A DNA stretch of 64,000 bases, taken from NCBI RefSeq assembly GCF_020179385.1, contig NZ_JAIBLJ010000021.1:1-64000 (forward strand). The letters are read 5' to 3'. This document shows positions 25,362 to 34,382 of this stretch, piece by piece. This stretch comes from Alkalihalobacillus sp. YIM B00296 (GTDB lineage: Bacteria > Bacillota > Bacilli > Bacillales > Fictibacillaceae). The position numbers and the translations under genes were made by a program. Position 1 is the stretch's first letter. Every line of letters starts with the position of its first letter. Under the pieces are notes generated by a model. The model was not told the DNA's origin, did not search any database, and saw nothing but the letters and a program-made list of their open reading frames with translations.

Positions 25362-26129
25362 ATGAGATTACAAGAAAAAGTATGCATCATAACAGGTTCT
25401 GGAGGCGGCATGGGGAAGGTTGCTGCTGAAATGTTCGCAAAAGAAGGCGCCAAGGTTGCGATTTTTGAACGGAATGAAATGAGCGGATCGGGAACCGCTG
25501 AAGCGATCCGCCAGGCAGGTGGGGACGCAGCCTTTTTCCAGTGTGATGTGACAGATGAGCAAAGTGTAAAGGATGCTGTCGCAAAAACGGTTGAGACTTA
25601 CGGAAAAATCGATGTTCTCTATAATAATGCTGGAATTATGATTGCAGAGGACCATTCTGTCATCGATACACCGGAACATGCTTGGGATATGGTCATGAAC
25701 GTTAATGTGAAAGGGATCTACTTCATGTGCAAATATGTCATTCCTGAAATGCAGAAGCATAAATCAGGATCGATCATCAACATTGCCTCTTTTGTAGCGT
25801 TTGTAGGATGCAGTGTTCCACAGGATGCCTACACTGCGTCAAAAGGCGCTGTCAATTCGCTTACAAAATCATTAGCGATCCAGTTCCGGCCAGAAGGGAT
25901 CCGGACCAATGCCATTTGTCCCGGGCCTATTGAAACCCCTTTATTGATGGAATGGCTTGTGAAGGATGAGGAAGCGAAAAAGGTCCGTTTATCCAGACAG
26001 CCGGCAGGACGTTTCGGAAAGCCTGAGGATATCGTCTATGCAGCTATGTATCTATCATCTGACGAGTCTGAATGGACGAACGGAGCTCTACTGAATGTAG
26101 ATGGCGGAATCACATCCAATTACTTCTAA
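25362..26129 (+). CDS. short-chain dehydrogenase/reductase (SDR)
   Basis: The 255-residue product is a classical SDR: TGSGGGMGKVAAEMF (coenzyme loop), FFQCDVTDEQSV, YNNAGIMI, IINIASFVAF (catalytic Ser), DAYTASKGAVNSLTKSL (Tyr and Lys of YxxxK), RTNAICPGPIETPL. Placed between a gamma-glutamylamide synthetase and an ethanolamine permease, it is the best candidate for oxidising the alcohol group of gamma-glutamyl-ethanolamide to the aldehyde used by the ALDH. AAAGGAGG precedes the ATG; 36 bases separate it from the ligase. Confidence 0.9.
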   Translation: MRLQEKVCIITGSGGGMGKVAAEMFAKEGAKVAIFERNEMSGSGTAEAIRQAGGDAAFFQCDVTDEQSVKDAVAKTVETYGKIDVLYNNAGIMIAEDHSVIDTPEHAWDMVMNVNVKGIYFMCKYVIPEMQKHKSGSIINIASFVAFVGCSVPQDAYTASKGAVNSLTKSLAIQFRPEGIRTNAICPGPIETPLLMEWLVKDEEAKKVRLSRQPAGRFGKPEDIVYAAMYLSSDESEWTNGALLNVDGGITSNYF

Positions 26130-26210
26130 GACAGATCGCCTTTCTGTTTCACTGTATTCGTAAAATTGTTAGAAACGTTCTCCTCAACAAATTTCGAAGG
26201 AGTGATTAAA

Positions 26211-27656
26211 TTGGAGGCAAGTAAAAGTGGGAAGCAAGAACTGCAAAAAGCGTTAAAGCCTATTCATTTGTGGGCGATCGCGGTTGGTATGGTCATTTCA
26301 GGTCAATATTTCGGTTGGAACTATGGATTTGAACAAGGTGGAACGATCGGGTTGATGGTAGCTGCGCTGTTCATCACAGTGTTTTATACAGCGTTTGTCT
26401 TCAGTTATTCAGAGTTATCAACCTCCATTCCTCATGCTGGAGGGCCGTCAGCATATGCCAGGCGGGCGATGGGACCATTCGCAGGTTTCATGACCGGGAT
26501 TTCCGTCCTGATCGAATTCGTGTTCGCCCCGCCTGCTATTGCGGTTGCGACAGGAGCTTACATCAACTTTTTGATTCCAGCGGTCCATCCTGTATATGCT
26601 ACGGTAGCGATCTTCGTTTTCTTTATCCTGATCAATACGATCGGAGTAAAAGGAGCCGCATTGATCGAACTCGTAGCAACCATTATCGCACTAATCGGAC
26701 TTGCCATTTATTTTGTAGCAGGATCGACACATGTAAGACTTGATCATTTTTTTACAGAAAATGCGCTTCCGAATGGTTGGACAGGCGTTTGGATGGCGAT
26801 TCCATTTGCGATCTGGTTCTATCTGGCAGTTGAGGGTGGGGCAATGGCAGCAGAGGAGGTCCAGAATCCTAAAAAAGATATTCCTAAAGGCTTCATTGCT
26901 GGTATTTTGACCCTGGCATTATGTACGATCGGTACGTTGATGATCACTGCTGGTCTAGGTGGAGGGGCCGGACAGCCTGCAGATAATCCGCTTCCGCAAG
27001 CCCTTGCGTCTGTTTATGGTGAAGCGCATTTCCTTCCTAAACTTGTAGCGGTGATCGGGCTTGCTGGCTTGATCGCCAGTCTCCATGGGATCATCATCGG
27101 CTATTCTCGCCAAACATTCGCTTTGTCCCGTGCTGGTTATTTGCCGAAGTTTTTATCGAGGTTATCGAAACGCCAGATTCCTACATGGGGGCTGCTCATC
27201 CCTGGGGCAATCGGAGTTATTGCAGCAGCGAACGCGACCTTTGCGAACCAATTGATCATTTTAGCCGTATTCGGAGCTGCCATGATGTACTGTTTAAGCT
27301 TGGTATCCCTGTTCATTTTAAGAAAGAAAGAGCCCGATCTACATCGGCCTTTCAAAGTATATTATCCAATCGTCCCTGGAATAGCCATCGTACTGGGCGT
27401 CATCTCGTTATTCTGTGTCATCTATTACAGCGTCTTCAATCAGTCTCTTCCACTGTTCGGAATGAATGTTCCCCTTCTCTATGTACTATTATTCATTTAC
27501 GTTGTTGGCAGTGCCTATTATTATTTGGTAGGGCGCCATAAACTGCTGCCGATCGAGGAAGAATTCGGTGTCTTAGATGTATTGGATCAAACTGGACCAG
27601 AGGAGCTTTCCTCCTCAGTTAAGATCGTGAAAAGCGATACGAAGCTCGGATCGTAG
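26211..27656 (+). CDS. APC-superfamily ethanolamine permease
   Basis: A polytopic protein of about 481 residues from the TTG at 26211. The start (LKPIHLWAIAVGMVISGQYF followed by GWNYGFEQGG), the SIPHAGGPSAYARRAMGPFA segment, EFVFAPPAIAVATGAYINF and the EEVQNPKKDIPKGF loop match the ethanolamine permease (Eat) branch of the APC family rather than general amino-acid permeases. This is the main reason to call the operon an ethanolamine system. TTG 26211 has AAGGAG at good spacing and gives the family start. An amine close to ethanolamine could be the true substrate. Confidence 0.88.
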   Translation: MEASKSGKQELQKALKPIHLWAIAVGMVISGQYFGWNYGFEQGGTIGLMVAALFITVFYTAFVFSYSELSTSIPHAGGPSAYARRAMGPFAGFMTGISVLIEFVFAPPAIAVATGAYINFLIPAVHPVYATVAIFVFFILINTIGVKGAALIELVATIIALIGLAIYFVAGSTHVRLDHFFTENALPNGWTGVWMAIPFAIWFYLAVEGGAMAAEEVQNPKKDIPKGFIAGILTLALCTIGTLMITAGLGGGAGQPADNPLPQALASVYGEAHFLPKLVAVIGLAGLIASLHGIIIGYSRQTFALSRAGYLPKFLSRLSKRQIPTWGLLIPGAIGVIAAANATFANQLIILAVFGAAMMYCLSLVSLFILRKKEPDLHRPFKVYYPIVPGIAIVLGVISLFCVIYYSVFNQSLPLFGMNVPLLYVLLFIYVVGSAYYYLVGRHKLLPIEEEFGVLDVLDQTGPEELSSSVKIVKSDTKLGS

Positions 27657-27775
27657 ATTGTCTGAAAACCGTTGGGGCCCAAGGGAGAAATTGTCATGCC
27701 TGGTACAAAGTATAGAGATTTACGCCCAAATAGGCTAGAATGTTCAGTAAATACGTGTGCATCAAGGAGTTCATC

Positions 27776-29392
27776 ATGCTGCAGAAATTACTGAATGTAT
27801 CGCTCCAAGTGAAAATCCTCGGTTTGATCATCTTTCTTTTGTTATTGGTGATCGGTCTGCTTTCTTTCATCGTCGGTTATTTGGAAAGGGAAGAGGATGT
27901 CGAACAAGCAGAACAGATTGCCTTACAGACTGCACAAACCCTGTCCTATATCGGGACGATCCAGCAAGCAGTGAAGGAGGGAGGTTCATATGAAGAGACG
28001 AATCCAATCGTCGAACGTATGCGGGACCAGGTTGATGCCTCAGCGATACGGATTGAAAATCGCGAGGGAGAGTTGAATGGTTATGCCGGCGACATCATTA
28101 CGAATCATTCATCCCCCCGTGAGGATCGTTACCGCTCTCTTGTATTCGGAAGCACATATGTGACACAAACAGAAGATGATGGGCATAAGGTCCTGAAGGG
28201 CATCGCACCGATCCTGATCAATTATGGGGACTATAAAAAAGTCGGAGGCACTGTTTCCGTCATTTTCAATATGGAAACGATCCAAAGCAAGATCGCTTCG
28301 GATATCAGGAAGATGGTGTATGTTTCTTGTATCGTATTGATTGTAGGGATTGCAGGAAGTTACATCCTGGCAAGAAGCATCCGGAAAGACACCCATGGAC
28401 TGGAACCTTATGAGATCGGAGCATTGTACCGCGAGCGGAATGCCATACTACAATCCGTGAAAGAGGGCATCCTTTCTATTTCCCAGAACGGTAGGATCAC
28501 GATGATGAACCACTCTGCACGAGAACTGTTAGATATTAGTGAGGATATTGAAGGGATCCCGCTGACATCGTTCATTTTGTCGGACAACCTACGTAAGGCC
28601 CTGCAATCCCAAGGGACGATCAGCAATCAGGAGTTCCACTATAAGGACAAAATCCTTATCGTCAATACACAACCGATTATAGAAGATGGGGAACAGGTCG
28701 GGGTGGTCGCCAGTTTCAGGGATAAGACCGAAATCAAGAAGATGGTCGATGCCCTGTCGGAGGTAAGGCAGTACTCCGAAGACCTTCGGGCACAGGCCCA
28801 TGAATTCACAAACAAGCTGTATGTCATTCTTGGCATGATCCAGCTCGGAAAGTACACAGATGTGATTAAATTGATCCAAGAGGAGACGCAATTGCAGGAA
28901 CACCATACCGAATTTCTTTTTACGAATATTAACGACGACAAGGTACAGGCGATCCTCCTCGGAAAACTTGCGAAGGGCTCCGAGAAAAAGATCGATTTTA
29001 GAATAGATGAAGAAAGTGCGATGATGCCTCTTCCGGGTCATATCGGTTTTTCTCCGTTGATCATCATCCTTGGAAACTTGATCGACAATGCTTTTGAGGC
29101 GGTGGCGGACAGCAAGGTGAAGGAAGTTGTGTTTTTTGTGACAGATATCGGAAATGACATCATTTTTGAAGTCGAGGATAGCGGAGTAGGGATCAAGAAT
29201 GGTGCTGAAGATAAGATTTTCCAAAAAGGGTTCTCTGTCAAAGGGGAGAATCGTGGGTACGGACTCACGAATGTAAAAGAGGAAGTTGAACTACTGGGTG
29301 GTTCAGTCGAATGGACGAATACTCAGGCCGGCGGGGCCATTTTCACAGTAATCTTGCCAAAAAGGCCTGAAGATTATACCGAAAAGATATAG
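27776..29392 (+). CDS. CitS/DcuS-like sensor histidine kinase
   Basis: The 538-residue product has an N-terminal membrane helix (ILGLIIFLLLLVIGLLSFIV), an extracytoplasmic PAS-like sensor (about 45-180), a second helix (MVYVSCIVLIVGIAGSYILA), a cytoplasmic PAS (about 220-310), a SPOB-type phospho-acceptor helix (LRAQAHEFTNKLYVILGM) and HATPase_c (GNLIDNAFEAV, VEDSGVGI, RGYGLTNVKEEVELLGGSV). Such kinases sense citrate or other carboxylates outside the cell. The response regulator follows after 18 bases and tctCBA lies 0.9 kb downstream, so the ligand is probably tricarballylate or citrate. ATG 27776 has AAGGAG; the longer frame from 27740 lacks one. Confidence 0.92.
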   Translation: MLQKLLNVSLQVKILGLIIFLLLLVIGLLSFIVGYLEREEDVEQAEQIALQTAQTLSYIGTIQQAVKEGGSYEETNPIVERMRDQVDASAIRIENREGELNGYAGDIITNHSSPREDRYRSLVFGSTYVTQTEDDGHKVLKGIAPILINYGDYKKVGGTVSVIFNMETIQSKIASDIRKMVYVSCIVLIVGIAGSYILARSIRKDTHGLEPYEIGALYRERNAILQSVKEGILSISQNGRITMMNHSARELLDISEDIEGIPLTSFILSDNLRKALQSQGTISNQEFHYKDKILIVNTQPIIEDGEQVGVVASFRDKTEIKKMVDALSEVRQYSEDLRAQAHEFTNKLYVILGMIQLGKYTDVIKLIQEETQLQEHHTEFLFTNINDDKVQAILLGKLAKGSEKKIDFRIDEESAMMPLPGHIGFSPLIIILGNLIDNAFEAVADSKVKEVVFFVTDIGNDIIFEVEDSGVGIKNGAEDKIFQKGFSVKGENRGYGLTNVKEEVELLGGSVEWTNTQAGGAIFTVILPKRPEDYTEKI

Positions 29393-29410
29393 AGGGAAGG
29401 TGAATGGTTC

Positions 29411-30085
29411 ATGTATAACGTCGTAATTGCGGAAGATGACTACCGTGTGGCTCAAATACATGAAGAATATCTGGCGGCGATTGATGATATGAAATTGGTC
29501 GGTAAAGCGTTGACCGCAGGAGAGGCGATGCGGTTATTGGGTGAGAACAAGGTGGATCTGCTTCTGCTCGATGTCTACATGCCAGATCAGTTAGGCACCG
29601 ACCTATTGCATAAAATACGGGAGGAACATCCCGAGGTCGACATCATGTTGATCACAGCGGCTAAAGAGAAAGCATTCCTTGAAAAGGCGATCCGCTATGG
29701 CGTGCATCATTACCTGATTAAACCGATCACACTTGAACGATTCAAAGAAACGATCAATCAATATAAAAAGAACAAAGTGATGCTGCAGGAGACTGCAGAA
29801 GTGGACCAGTCATTGCTGGATCGCGTTTTTGGTAAAGGAGTTAAAGAGCCTGAGAGATCGAACCTCCCGCCTGGGATCGATGCGATGACGTTGAAAAAGG
29901 TGAAAAAGCTCTTGGAAGATAATGAAGAAGGGATCACTTCCGAGAAAGCTGGGGAGATTCTCGGCGCATCCCGGACCACCGCAAGGCGTTATCTCGAGTA
30001 TCTCGTCGGAATCGAACAAGCGACAGTCGAGCAGGTTTATGGAATCGTCGGCAGACCAGAACGAAGGTATTATGCGAGAGGGTAG
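29411..30085 (+). CDS. CitT/DctR-like response regulator
   Basis: The 224-residue product has a receiver domain (residues 1-118: VVIAEDDYRVAQIHEEYL, DLLLLDVYMPDQLGTDLL with the phospho-acceptor Asp, HHYLIKPITLERF) and a C-terminal helix-turn-helix (about 160-224: ITSEKAGEILGASRTTARRY, YGIVGRPERRYYAR) typical of the CitB/CitT group. It is expected to activate the tripartite transporter and dehydrogenase genes from 31000 to 35891. A GAGGGAAGG ribosome binding site precedes the ATG. Confidence 0.92.
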   Translation: MYNVVIAEDDYRVAQIHEEYLAAIDDMKLVGKALTAGEAMRLLGENKVDLLLLDVYMPDQLGTDLLHKIREEHPEVDIMLITAAKEKAFLEKAIRYGVHHYLIKPITLERFKETINQYKKNKVMLQETAEVDQSLLDRVFGKGVKEPERSNLPPGIDAMTLKKVKKLLEDNEEGITSEKAGEILGASRTTARRYLEYLVGIEQATVEQVYGIVGRPERRYYARG

Positions 30086-30139
30086 GGAATAAAACGATCG
30101 GTTGCTCGGCGAAAGAAGCATGTTTTGTACCGAAAACGA

Positions 30140-30170
30140 AAAAAAGAGGCAGTGATGGGGATCACTGCCT
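30140..30170 (-). terminator. terminator of the BceB-like remnant
   Basis: AGGCAGTGAT (30147-30156) pairs perfectly with ATCACTGCCT (30161-30170) around GGGG. Read on the minus strand the stem is followed by CTTTTTTTCG, so it serves the minus-strand gene fragment at 30263-30703. Confidence 0.8.
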
Positions 30171-30262
30171 AAAAAAGGGGAGGTTTTAAGGATTTTATGC
30201 GTTAAAGTATAAAGGTATTGGGTGAGGATGTAAATAATACTAACGATCTAGTTTACCATTGA

Positions 30263-30703
30263 TCATAGGGCTTCTTTTATCACTTTTTTGTAATAGAGTA
30301 CGGATAAAATACCGAATATAGAGTATAGGGCAGTATATAGGACCATCACAATGATCATGGGTGTCCATAGCTCTGTACCGAATAAAAACCATCCTGATTG
30401 AACGGCAAAGTAGCTATGCAGCAGACCGACAAGCAACGGGATTCCGAAATTATAAATCTGTTTCAACTGGATCCCTTTCAGCAAGTCCCCCTGTGTAAAA
30501 CCGAGCTTTCTTAAAATCGTATAATCGGGCTTTTCACTTTCACCCTCATCCATCTGTTTGAAGTAAAGGACACAACCGGATGTGATCAGAAAGGTAAGCC
30601 CTAAGAATCCAACGATGAACATGATCAGCCCCATGTTCATTTTTTGATTGTTGCTTGTTTCGATACGTGAGCTGTTTGCATGGTTATCATCCATTTTTAG
30701 CAT
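30263..30703 (-). pseudogene. C-terminal remnant of a BceB-type ABC permease
   Basis: The 146-residue frame matches only the last quarter of bacitracin-export-type permeases (normally above 600 residues): a helix FIVGFLGLTFLITSGCVLYF, the cytosolic motif PDYTILRKLGFTQGDLLKGI, and two closing helices (LLVGLLHSYFAV and IIVMVLYTALYSIFGILSVL). Nothing of the ATPase or the extracellular domain is present upstream on the minus strand, where a non-coding stretch and the tctC promoter lie. I read it as a decayed fragment that has kept its terminator. It interrupts the otherwise plus-strand citrate-type locus, which suggests an old insertion/deletion event between the regulator genes and tctC. Confidence 0.75.
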
Positions 30704-30926
30704 GGAAAGAACTGCGTAATGGTATTTTTTGCGTTTCTAGGAGTAGCAATGAAAATTCTAGAAATGACATCACAGGGAAAACTTGAACAGACTGTCGAAA
30801 TTGATTCTGGATGGAAGATCAATTTGGCGGGATTTTTGTGGGTAAAACCCCATAATTGTCGAATAATTAGGAATCCTGTGAACAAAATGAACAAAAAGTT
30901 ATTTAAATTTTTAAAAAACAATATTT

Positions 30927-30963
30927 TGAAAACGTTTACATTGAAAGTTTCAAAAGGTAGGAT
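30927..30963 (+). promoter_or_regulatory. CcpA cre site overlapping the tctC promoter
   Basis: TGAAAACGTTTACA (30927-30940) fits the cre consensus TGWAANCGNTNWCA. Its end forms a -35 box TTTACA (30935-30940), 17 bases before TAGGAT (30958-30963). The overlap predicts repression of tctCBA by CcpA when glucose is present. The stretch 30704-30926 holds no other gene that I can support. Confidence 0.75.
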
Positions 30964-30999
30964 GTTTGTATAAATCTTTCTATTAGGGGTGTATTACGT

Positions 31000-31974
31000 A
31001 TGAAAAAGCTATCGGTATTATTACTCGTCGTATTGCTATTATCTGCTTGTTCGGTAGGTAATTCAGGGGCGAATAAAGAATTTCCGACAAAAAATCTTGA
31101 ACTGATCGCGCCAGCTTCACCAGGTGGTGGATGGGATTTAACAGCTCGTTCCATGCAAAAAGCAATGCGGGATAATGATCTAGTCGATAAAAACATCAAT
31201 GTCGTCAATAAACCTGGCGGTGGGGGAGAAACAGGATGGAAGTATCTGAAGTCCAAAGATTCTCACCATTTGGCGATCAATTCAAGTTTGGTTTTAACCA
31301 ATGAATTGCTTGGACAAAGTGACTTGAGCTATGAGGACTTCACACCAATCGCAACACTGGCTACAGAGTGGCAGGCACTAGCAGTACCCGTTGATTCTGA
31401 GTATGAATCTGCTACTGAATTGATGGAACAGTTAGAATCCGACCCTAAGTCAGTCAAGATCGGAGTTGGACCAGGACTTGGAAATGATGACCATCTATCC
31501 ATTGTACAAGCAGCTGGTGAGTATGGAGTAGACCCGGCACAGCTTAATTTCCTTGTTTATGAAGGTGGAGGAGATGTCGTAACGGCTTTATTAGGCGGAC
31601 ATGTGGATGCGGTTACAACTTCACTTTCTGAAGTGAAAGATCAACACCTTGCTGGAAAACTGAAAATCCTTGCTGTTTCCTCAGAAGAAAGACTCGAGGA
31701 CCTTGATGAGGTTCCAACATGGAAAGAGGAAGGCGTGGACATGGTATTCCCTCATTGGCGCGGTATCATGGGACCTCCAGATATGACCGAGGAAGAGATC
31801 GCGTATTGGGATGAAAAAATCAAAGAGATGGTCAAGACCGAAGATTGGCAGAAACTCGTAAAAAACAACAACTGGGAAGATTTTTATAAAGACAGTGAAG
31901 AATCGAAAAAATTCATGAAAGAACAGCACGAGTTGTATGAAAAACTGGTCAACGACTCAGGCCTCGTGAAGTAA
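31000..31974 (+). CDS. tctC: tripartite tricarboxylate transporter solute-binding protein (TctC)
   Basis: The 324-residue lipoprotein has a signal peptide ending in the lipobox LLSAC, then the TctC fold: NLELIAPASPGGGWDLTARS at the start of the mature protein (the P-G-G-G-W-D ligand loop), NVVNKPGGGGETGWKYL, IGVGPGLGNDDHLS, VYEGGGDVVTALLGGHVDA and FPHWRGIMGPPDMTEEE. It captures tricarboxylates outside the membrane and hands them to TctAB. A cre-covered promoter precedes it and a terminator-like hairpin follows at 32097, which would make this gene more abundant than tctB and tctA. Confidence 0.94.
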   Translation: MKKLSVLLLVVLLLSACSVGNSGANKEFPTKNLELIAPASPGGGWDLTARSMQKAMRDNDLVDKNINVVNKPGGGGETGWKYLKSKDSHHLAINSSLVLTNELLGQSDLSYEDFTPIATLATEWQALAVPVDSEYESATELMEQLESDPKSVKIGVGPGLGNDDHLSIVQAAGEYGVDPAQLNFLVYEGGGDVVTALLGGHVDAVTTSLSEVKDQHLAGKLKILAVSSEERLEDLDEVPTWKEEGVDMVFPHWRGIMGPPDMTEEEIAYWDEKIKEMVKTEDWQKLVKNNNWEDFYKDSEESKKFMKEQHELYEKLVNDSGLVK

Positions 31975-31990
31975 GAAGAATTTTGGATAT

Positions 31991-32070
31991 CGGCGATTAT
32001 TGAGATATAGCATCGATTTCTAAAATATATCGTCAATTCAAGAATTATATCGGCGATTATCGAAATTCGT
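31991..32070 (+). repeat. array of four degenerate 20-bp units
   Basis: Units start at 31991, 32011, 32031 and 32051, each exactly 20 bases, with consensus near CGGCGATTATNGAAATATAT; a partial fifth unit (CGGTTCACC) follows. The array fills the gap between tctC and the hairpin at 32097. It has the same design as the arrays at 10437, 42953, 50393 and 58927 but another sequence. Confidence 0.8.
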
Positions 32071-32096
32071 CGGTTCACCAATAGCCAAACAATAAA

Positions 32097-32139
32097 AGGT
32101 GTTGACTCTAAAATCAGATCAGGGTCAGCACCTGATTTT
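32097..32139 (+). terminator. intra-operon terminator/attenuator between tctC and tctB
   Basis: AGGTGTTGAC (32097-32106) pairs with GTCAGCACCT (32124-32133), with one G.T-type pair, followed by GATTTTTAAGG. Partial termination here would favour expression of the binding protein over the membrane subunits. Confidence 0.7.
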
Positions 32140-32159
32140 TAAGGAAAGGAGCGATTACC

Positions 32160-32609
32160 ATGAAGGCTATCAAACTAGCTTTTCCAATCGTTTTACTCAT
32201 AATAAGCGGCATTTTCTTGATTGCGTCGTTCAATGTGCCGAAAGCAAATCTGGGCAATCCGAATGGGCCTCTTTATTTTCCGATCGGACTCAGTGCTTTG
32301 ATGCTGATTTTCTGTATTGGATACTTCTTTCAGGAATTGAAGAACCTCCAAAAAGAAGACGATTACATCAGGCTTTTGATTGCTGGGAGGACCCCAAAGC
32401 TGATTATCGTGACAGTCCTGCTCGGAATCGGGTATGCGTTCATTTTTGAACAGACAGGCTTTCTTATAGCGACAATCCTGTTTCTAGGAGCGTTATTATT
32501 TTTCATTAATGGTGTGAAAAAGTGGAAGGCGAACATCATCGTTTCCCTCTGCTTTTCCTTCATTACTTGGTATGCATTCAGTCAATTACTCGGAGTGAGT
32601 TTACCTTAG
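32160..32609 (+). CDS. tctB: tripartite tricarboxylate transporter small subunit (TctB)
   Basis: A 149-residue protein with four hydrophobic helices and a hydrophilic loop (residues about 60-80), the usual TctB plan: FPIVLLIISGIFLIASFNVP, GPLYFPIGLSALMLIFCIGY, KLIIVTVLLGIGYAFIFEQT, GFLIATILFLGALLFFING. The NPNGPLYFP motif after the first helix is typical. AAGGAGCG precedes the ATG, and tctA starts 12 bases after its stop. Confidence 0.9.
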   Translation: MKAIKLAFPIVLLIISGIFLIASFNVPKANLGNPNGPLYFPIGLSALMLIFCIGYFFQELKNLQKEDDYIRLLIAGRTPKLIIVTVLLGIGYAFIFEQTGFLIATILFLGALLFFINGVKKWKANIIVSLCFSFITWYAFSQLLGVSLP

Positions 32610-32621
32610 GGAGGTGATCGT

Positions 32622-34133
32622 ATGGATATAAACAGCTTCATCAACGGTTTCATGACATCCTTGGAACCGATCAACATCATGTGGGTGATTATCGGCGGTA
32701 TATTAGGTACGGTCGTCGGCATGCTTCCTGGGTTGGGACCGGCTACTGCGGTGGCCGTACTGATCCCTGTCACTTTCGGGATGGAACCGGTCAGCGCAAT
32801 CATCCTGATGGCAGCGATTTATTACGGAGCGATGTATGGGGGCTCCCGTAGTTCGATTCTTTTAAATACACCAGGAGACGGATCCGCGATCGCTGCTACA
32901 TTCGACGGTTATCCGATGGCGAGGAAGGGACAGGCCGGGCAAGCCCTGGCAATCTCAGCTGTCGCCTCCTTTATTGGCGGAATCATGGCGGTCATCGGGT
33001 TCATTTTCCTTGCGATGCCGCTCGCTGATTTTGCCTTAAAGTTCGGTCCGGCAGAGTACTTTCTATTGATGCTCCTCACACTGTCTGCCATCGTTTCGCT
33101 TTCGCTCGGGCGTATGGTAAAAGGATTCATCGCAATGCTGCTTGGGCTCCTGCTCAGCACAGTCGGTATCGATACACAAACTGGGGTCTACCGTTTTACA
33201 ATGGGTGTGCCTCACTTGAGTGACGGAATCGATTTCCTGATCGTCATCATCGGCGTGTATGCAATCGGTGAGGTGCTCTACAACTTCCTTACGATTGATC
33301 ATGAGAAAAAAGAAAAGAAAGAAGTCGGGAAGATCTGGTTCACGAAGGAACAATGGAAAAGATCAAAATGGCCGATTCTGCGCAGTGGGCCGCTCGGATT
33401 CATCATTGGGGTGCTTCCAGGTGCAGGCGGCTCGATCGCATCGATGATCAGTTATTCGACGGAAAAGCAAATATCTAAAAAACCAGAAGAGTTCGGCGAG
33501 GGGGCAGTGGAAGGGTTAGCCGCACCGGAGTCTGCGAACAATGCGGCATCGGTCGGCGCGATGATTCCATTGCTTACGATGGGGATTCCTGGTTCAGGAA
33601 CGACAGCTGTCATGCTCGGAGCTCTTATCATGCTTGGTCTGAGACCTGGGCCACTGTTGTTTGAAAACCAGCCTGAAATCGCCTGGACTTTGATCAACAG
33701 TATGTTCCTTGGGAATATAGCACTCGTCATCGTCAACATCCTGTTGGTCGGATTATTGATCAAGATCCTCGATACACCGGCAAAAGTTTTGTACCCGATC
33801 ATTGTCCTTCTGGCTTTTATCGGTACTTATACGCTCAGTTACAATGTAATCGACTTTTTCTTATTGCTGATCTTCGGTGTTTTCGGTCTTTTCATGAAGG
33901 TGTTCGATTTTCCGATCGCACCACTTGTACTAGCATTGATCGTTGGTGCTGATATGGAACAGAACTTCCGGAAAGCGCTTCTGTCTTCGAATGGAAGTCT
34001 TGATATTTTTGTTTCGACACCAGTCAGTATCGGCTTAGTTATTCTGACGTTGATCTCTCTTTTTTACCCGCTTGTCATCAAAGCGTTCAAAAAGAAGAAA
34101 TCGAATAACCTGGATCAATCCAGTACGCCATAA
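32622..34133 (+). CDS. tctA: tripartite tricarboxylate transporter large permease (TctA)
   Basis: The 503-residue product is a canonical TctA: GGILGTVVGMLPGLGPATAV, YYGAMYGGSRSSILLNTPGD, TFDGYPMARKGQAGQALAIS, then in the second half IIGVLPGAGGSIASMISY, GAVEGLAAPESANNAASVGA and TMGIPGSGTTAVMLGALIML. The two LPGxG repeats form the substrate path. With TctC and TctB it imports citrate-like tricarboxylates, here probably tricarballylate, given the dehydrogenase that follows. GGGAGG precedes the ATG. Confidence 0.95.
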   Translation: MDINSFINGFMTSLEPINIMWVIIGGILGTVVGMLPGLGPATAVAVLIPVTFGMEPVSAIILMAAIYYGAMYGGSRSSILLNTPGDGSAIAATFDGYPMARKGQAGQALAISAVASFIGGIMAVIGFIFLAMPLADFALKFGPAEYFLLMLLTLSAIVSLSLGRMVKGFIAMLLGLLLSTVGIDTQTGVYRFTMGVPHLSDGIDFLIVIIGVYAIGEVLYNFLTIDHEKKEKKEVGKIWFTKEQWKRSKWPILRSGPLGFIIGVLPGAGGSIASMISYSTEKQISKKPEEFGEGAVEGLAAPESANNAASVGAMIPLLTMGIPGSGTTAVMLGALIMLGLRPGPLLFENQPEIAWTLINSMFLGNIALVIVNILLVGLLIKILDTPAKVLYPIIVLLAFIGTYTLSYNVIDFFLLLIFGVFGLFMKVFDFPIAPLVLALIVGADMEQNFRKALLSSNGSLDIFVSTPVSIGLVILTLISLFYPLVIKAFKKKKSNNLDQSSTP

Positions 34134-34382
34134 AGTAGTCCTTATTACAAATAGCTCTGTTATTCTTGGGTGTTGATTTTACTCCCTTTTCACGGGAGAT
34201 CTGAAAGCTACTTGCTCGTCCTCGCTACGGGATATCCTTTGCTTTTCCTGCATGTGAATTTCACTTGTCAAAACTTTCCGTTATGAAAACACGGGCTTTG
34301 TCAAGCCGCAGCGAAGGCTGAGCAAGTATGAATCATCAACAACATGGTTTAACAGCGTCTTTAAGATAGAGGAGGAAACCGA

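Noticed and set aside
28589-29224. 211-codon open frame on the minus strand
   Set aside because: It is the shadow of the CitS-like kinase on the other strand; no ribosome binding site and no protein-like motifs.
30719-30973. 84-codon plus frame before tctC
   Set aside because: Runs through the cre site and promoter; no ribosome binding site or recognisable motif.
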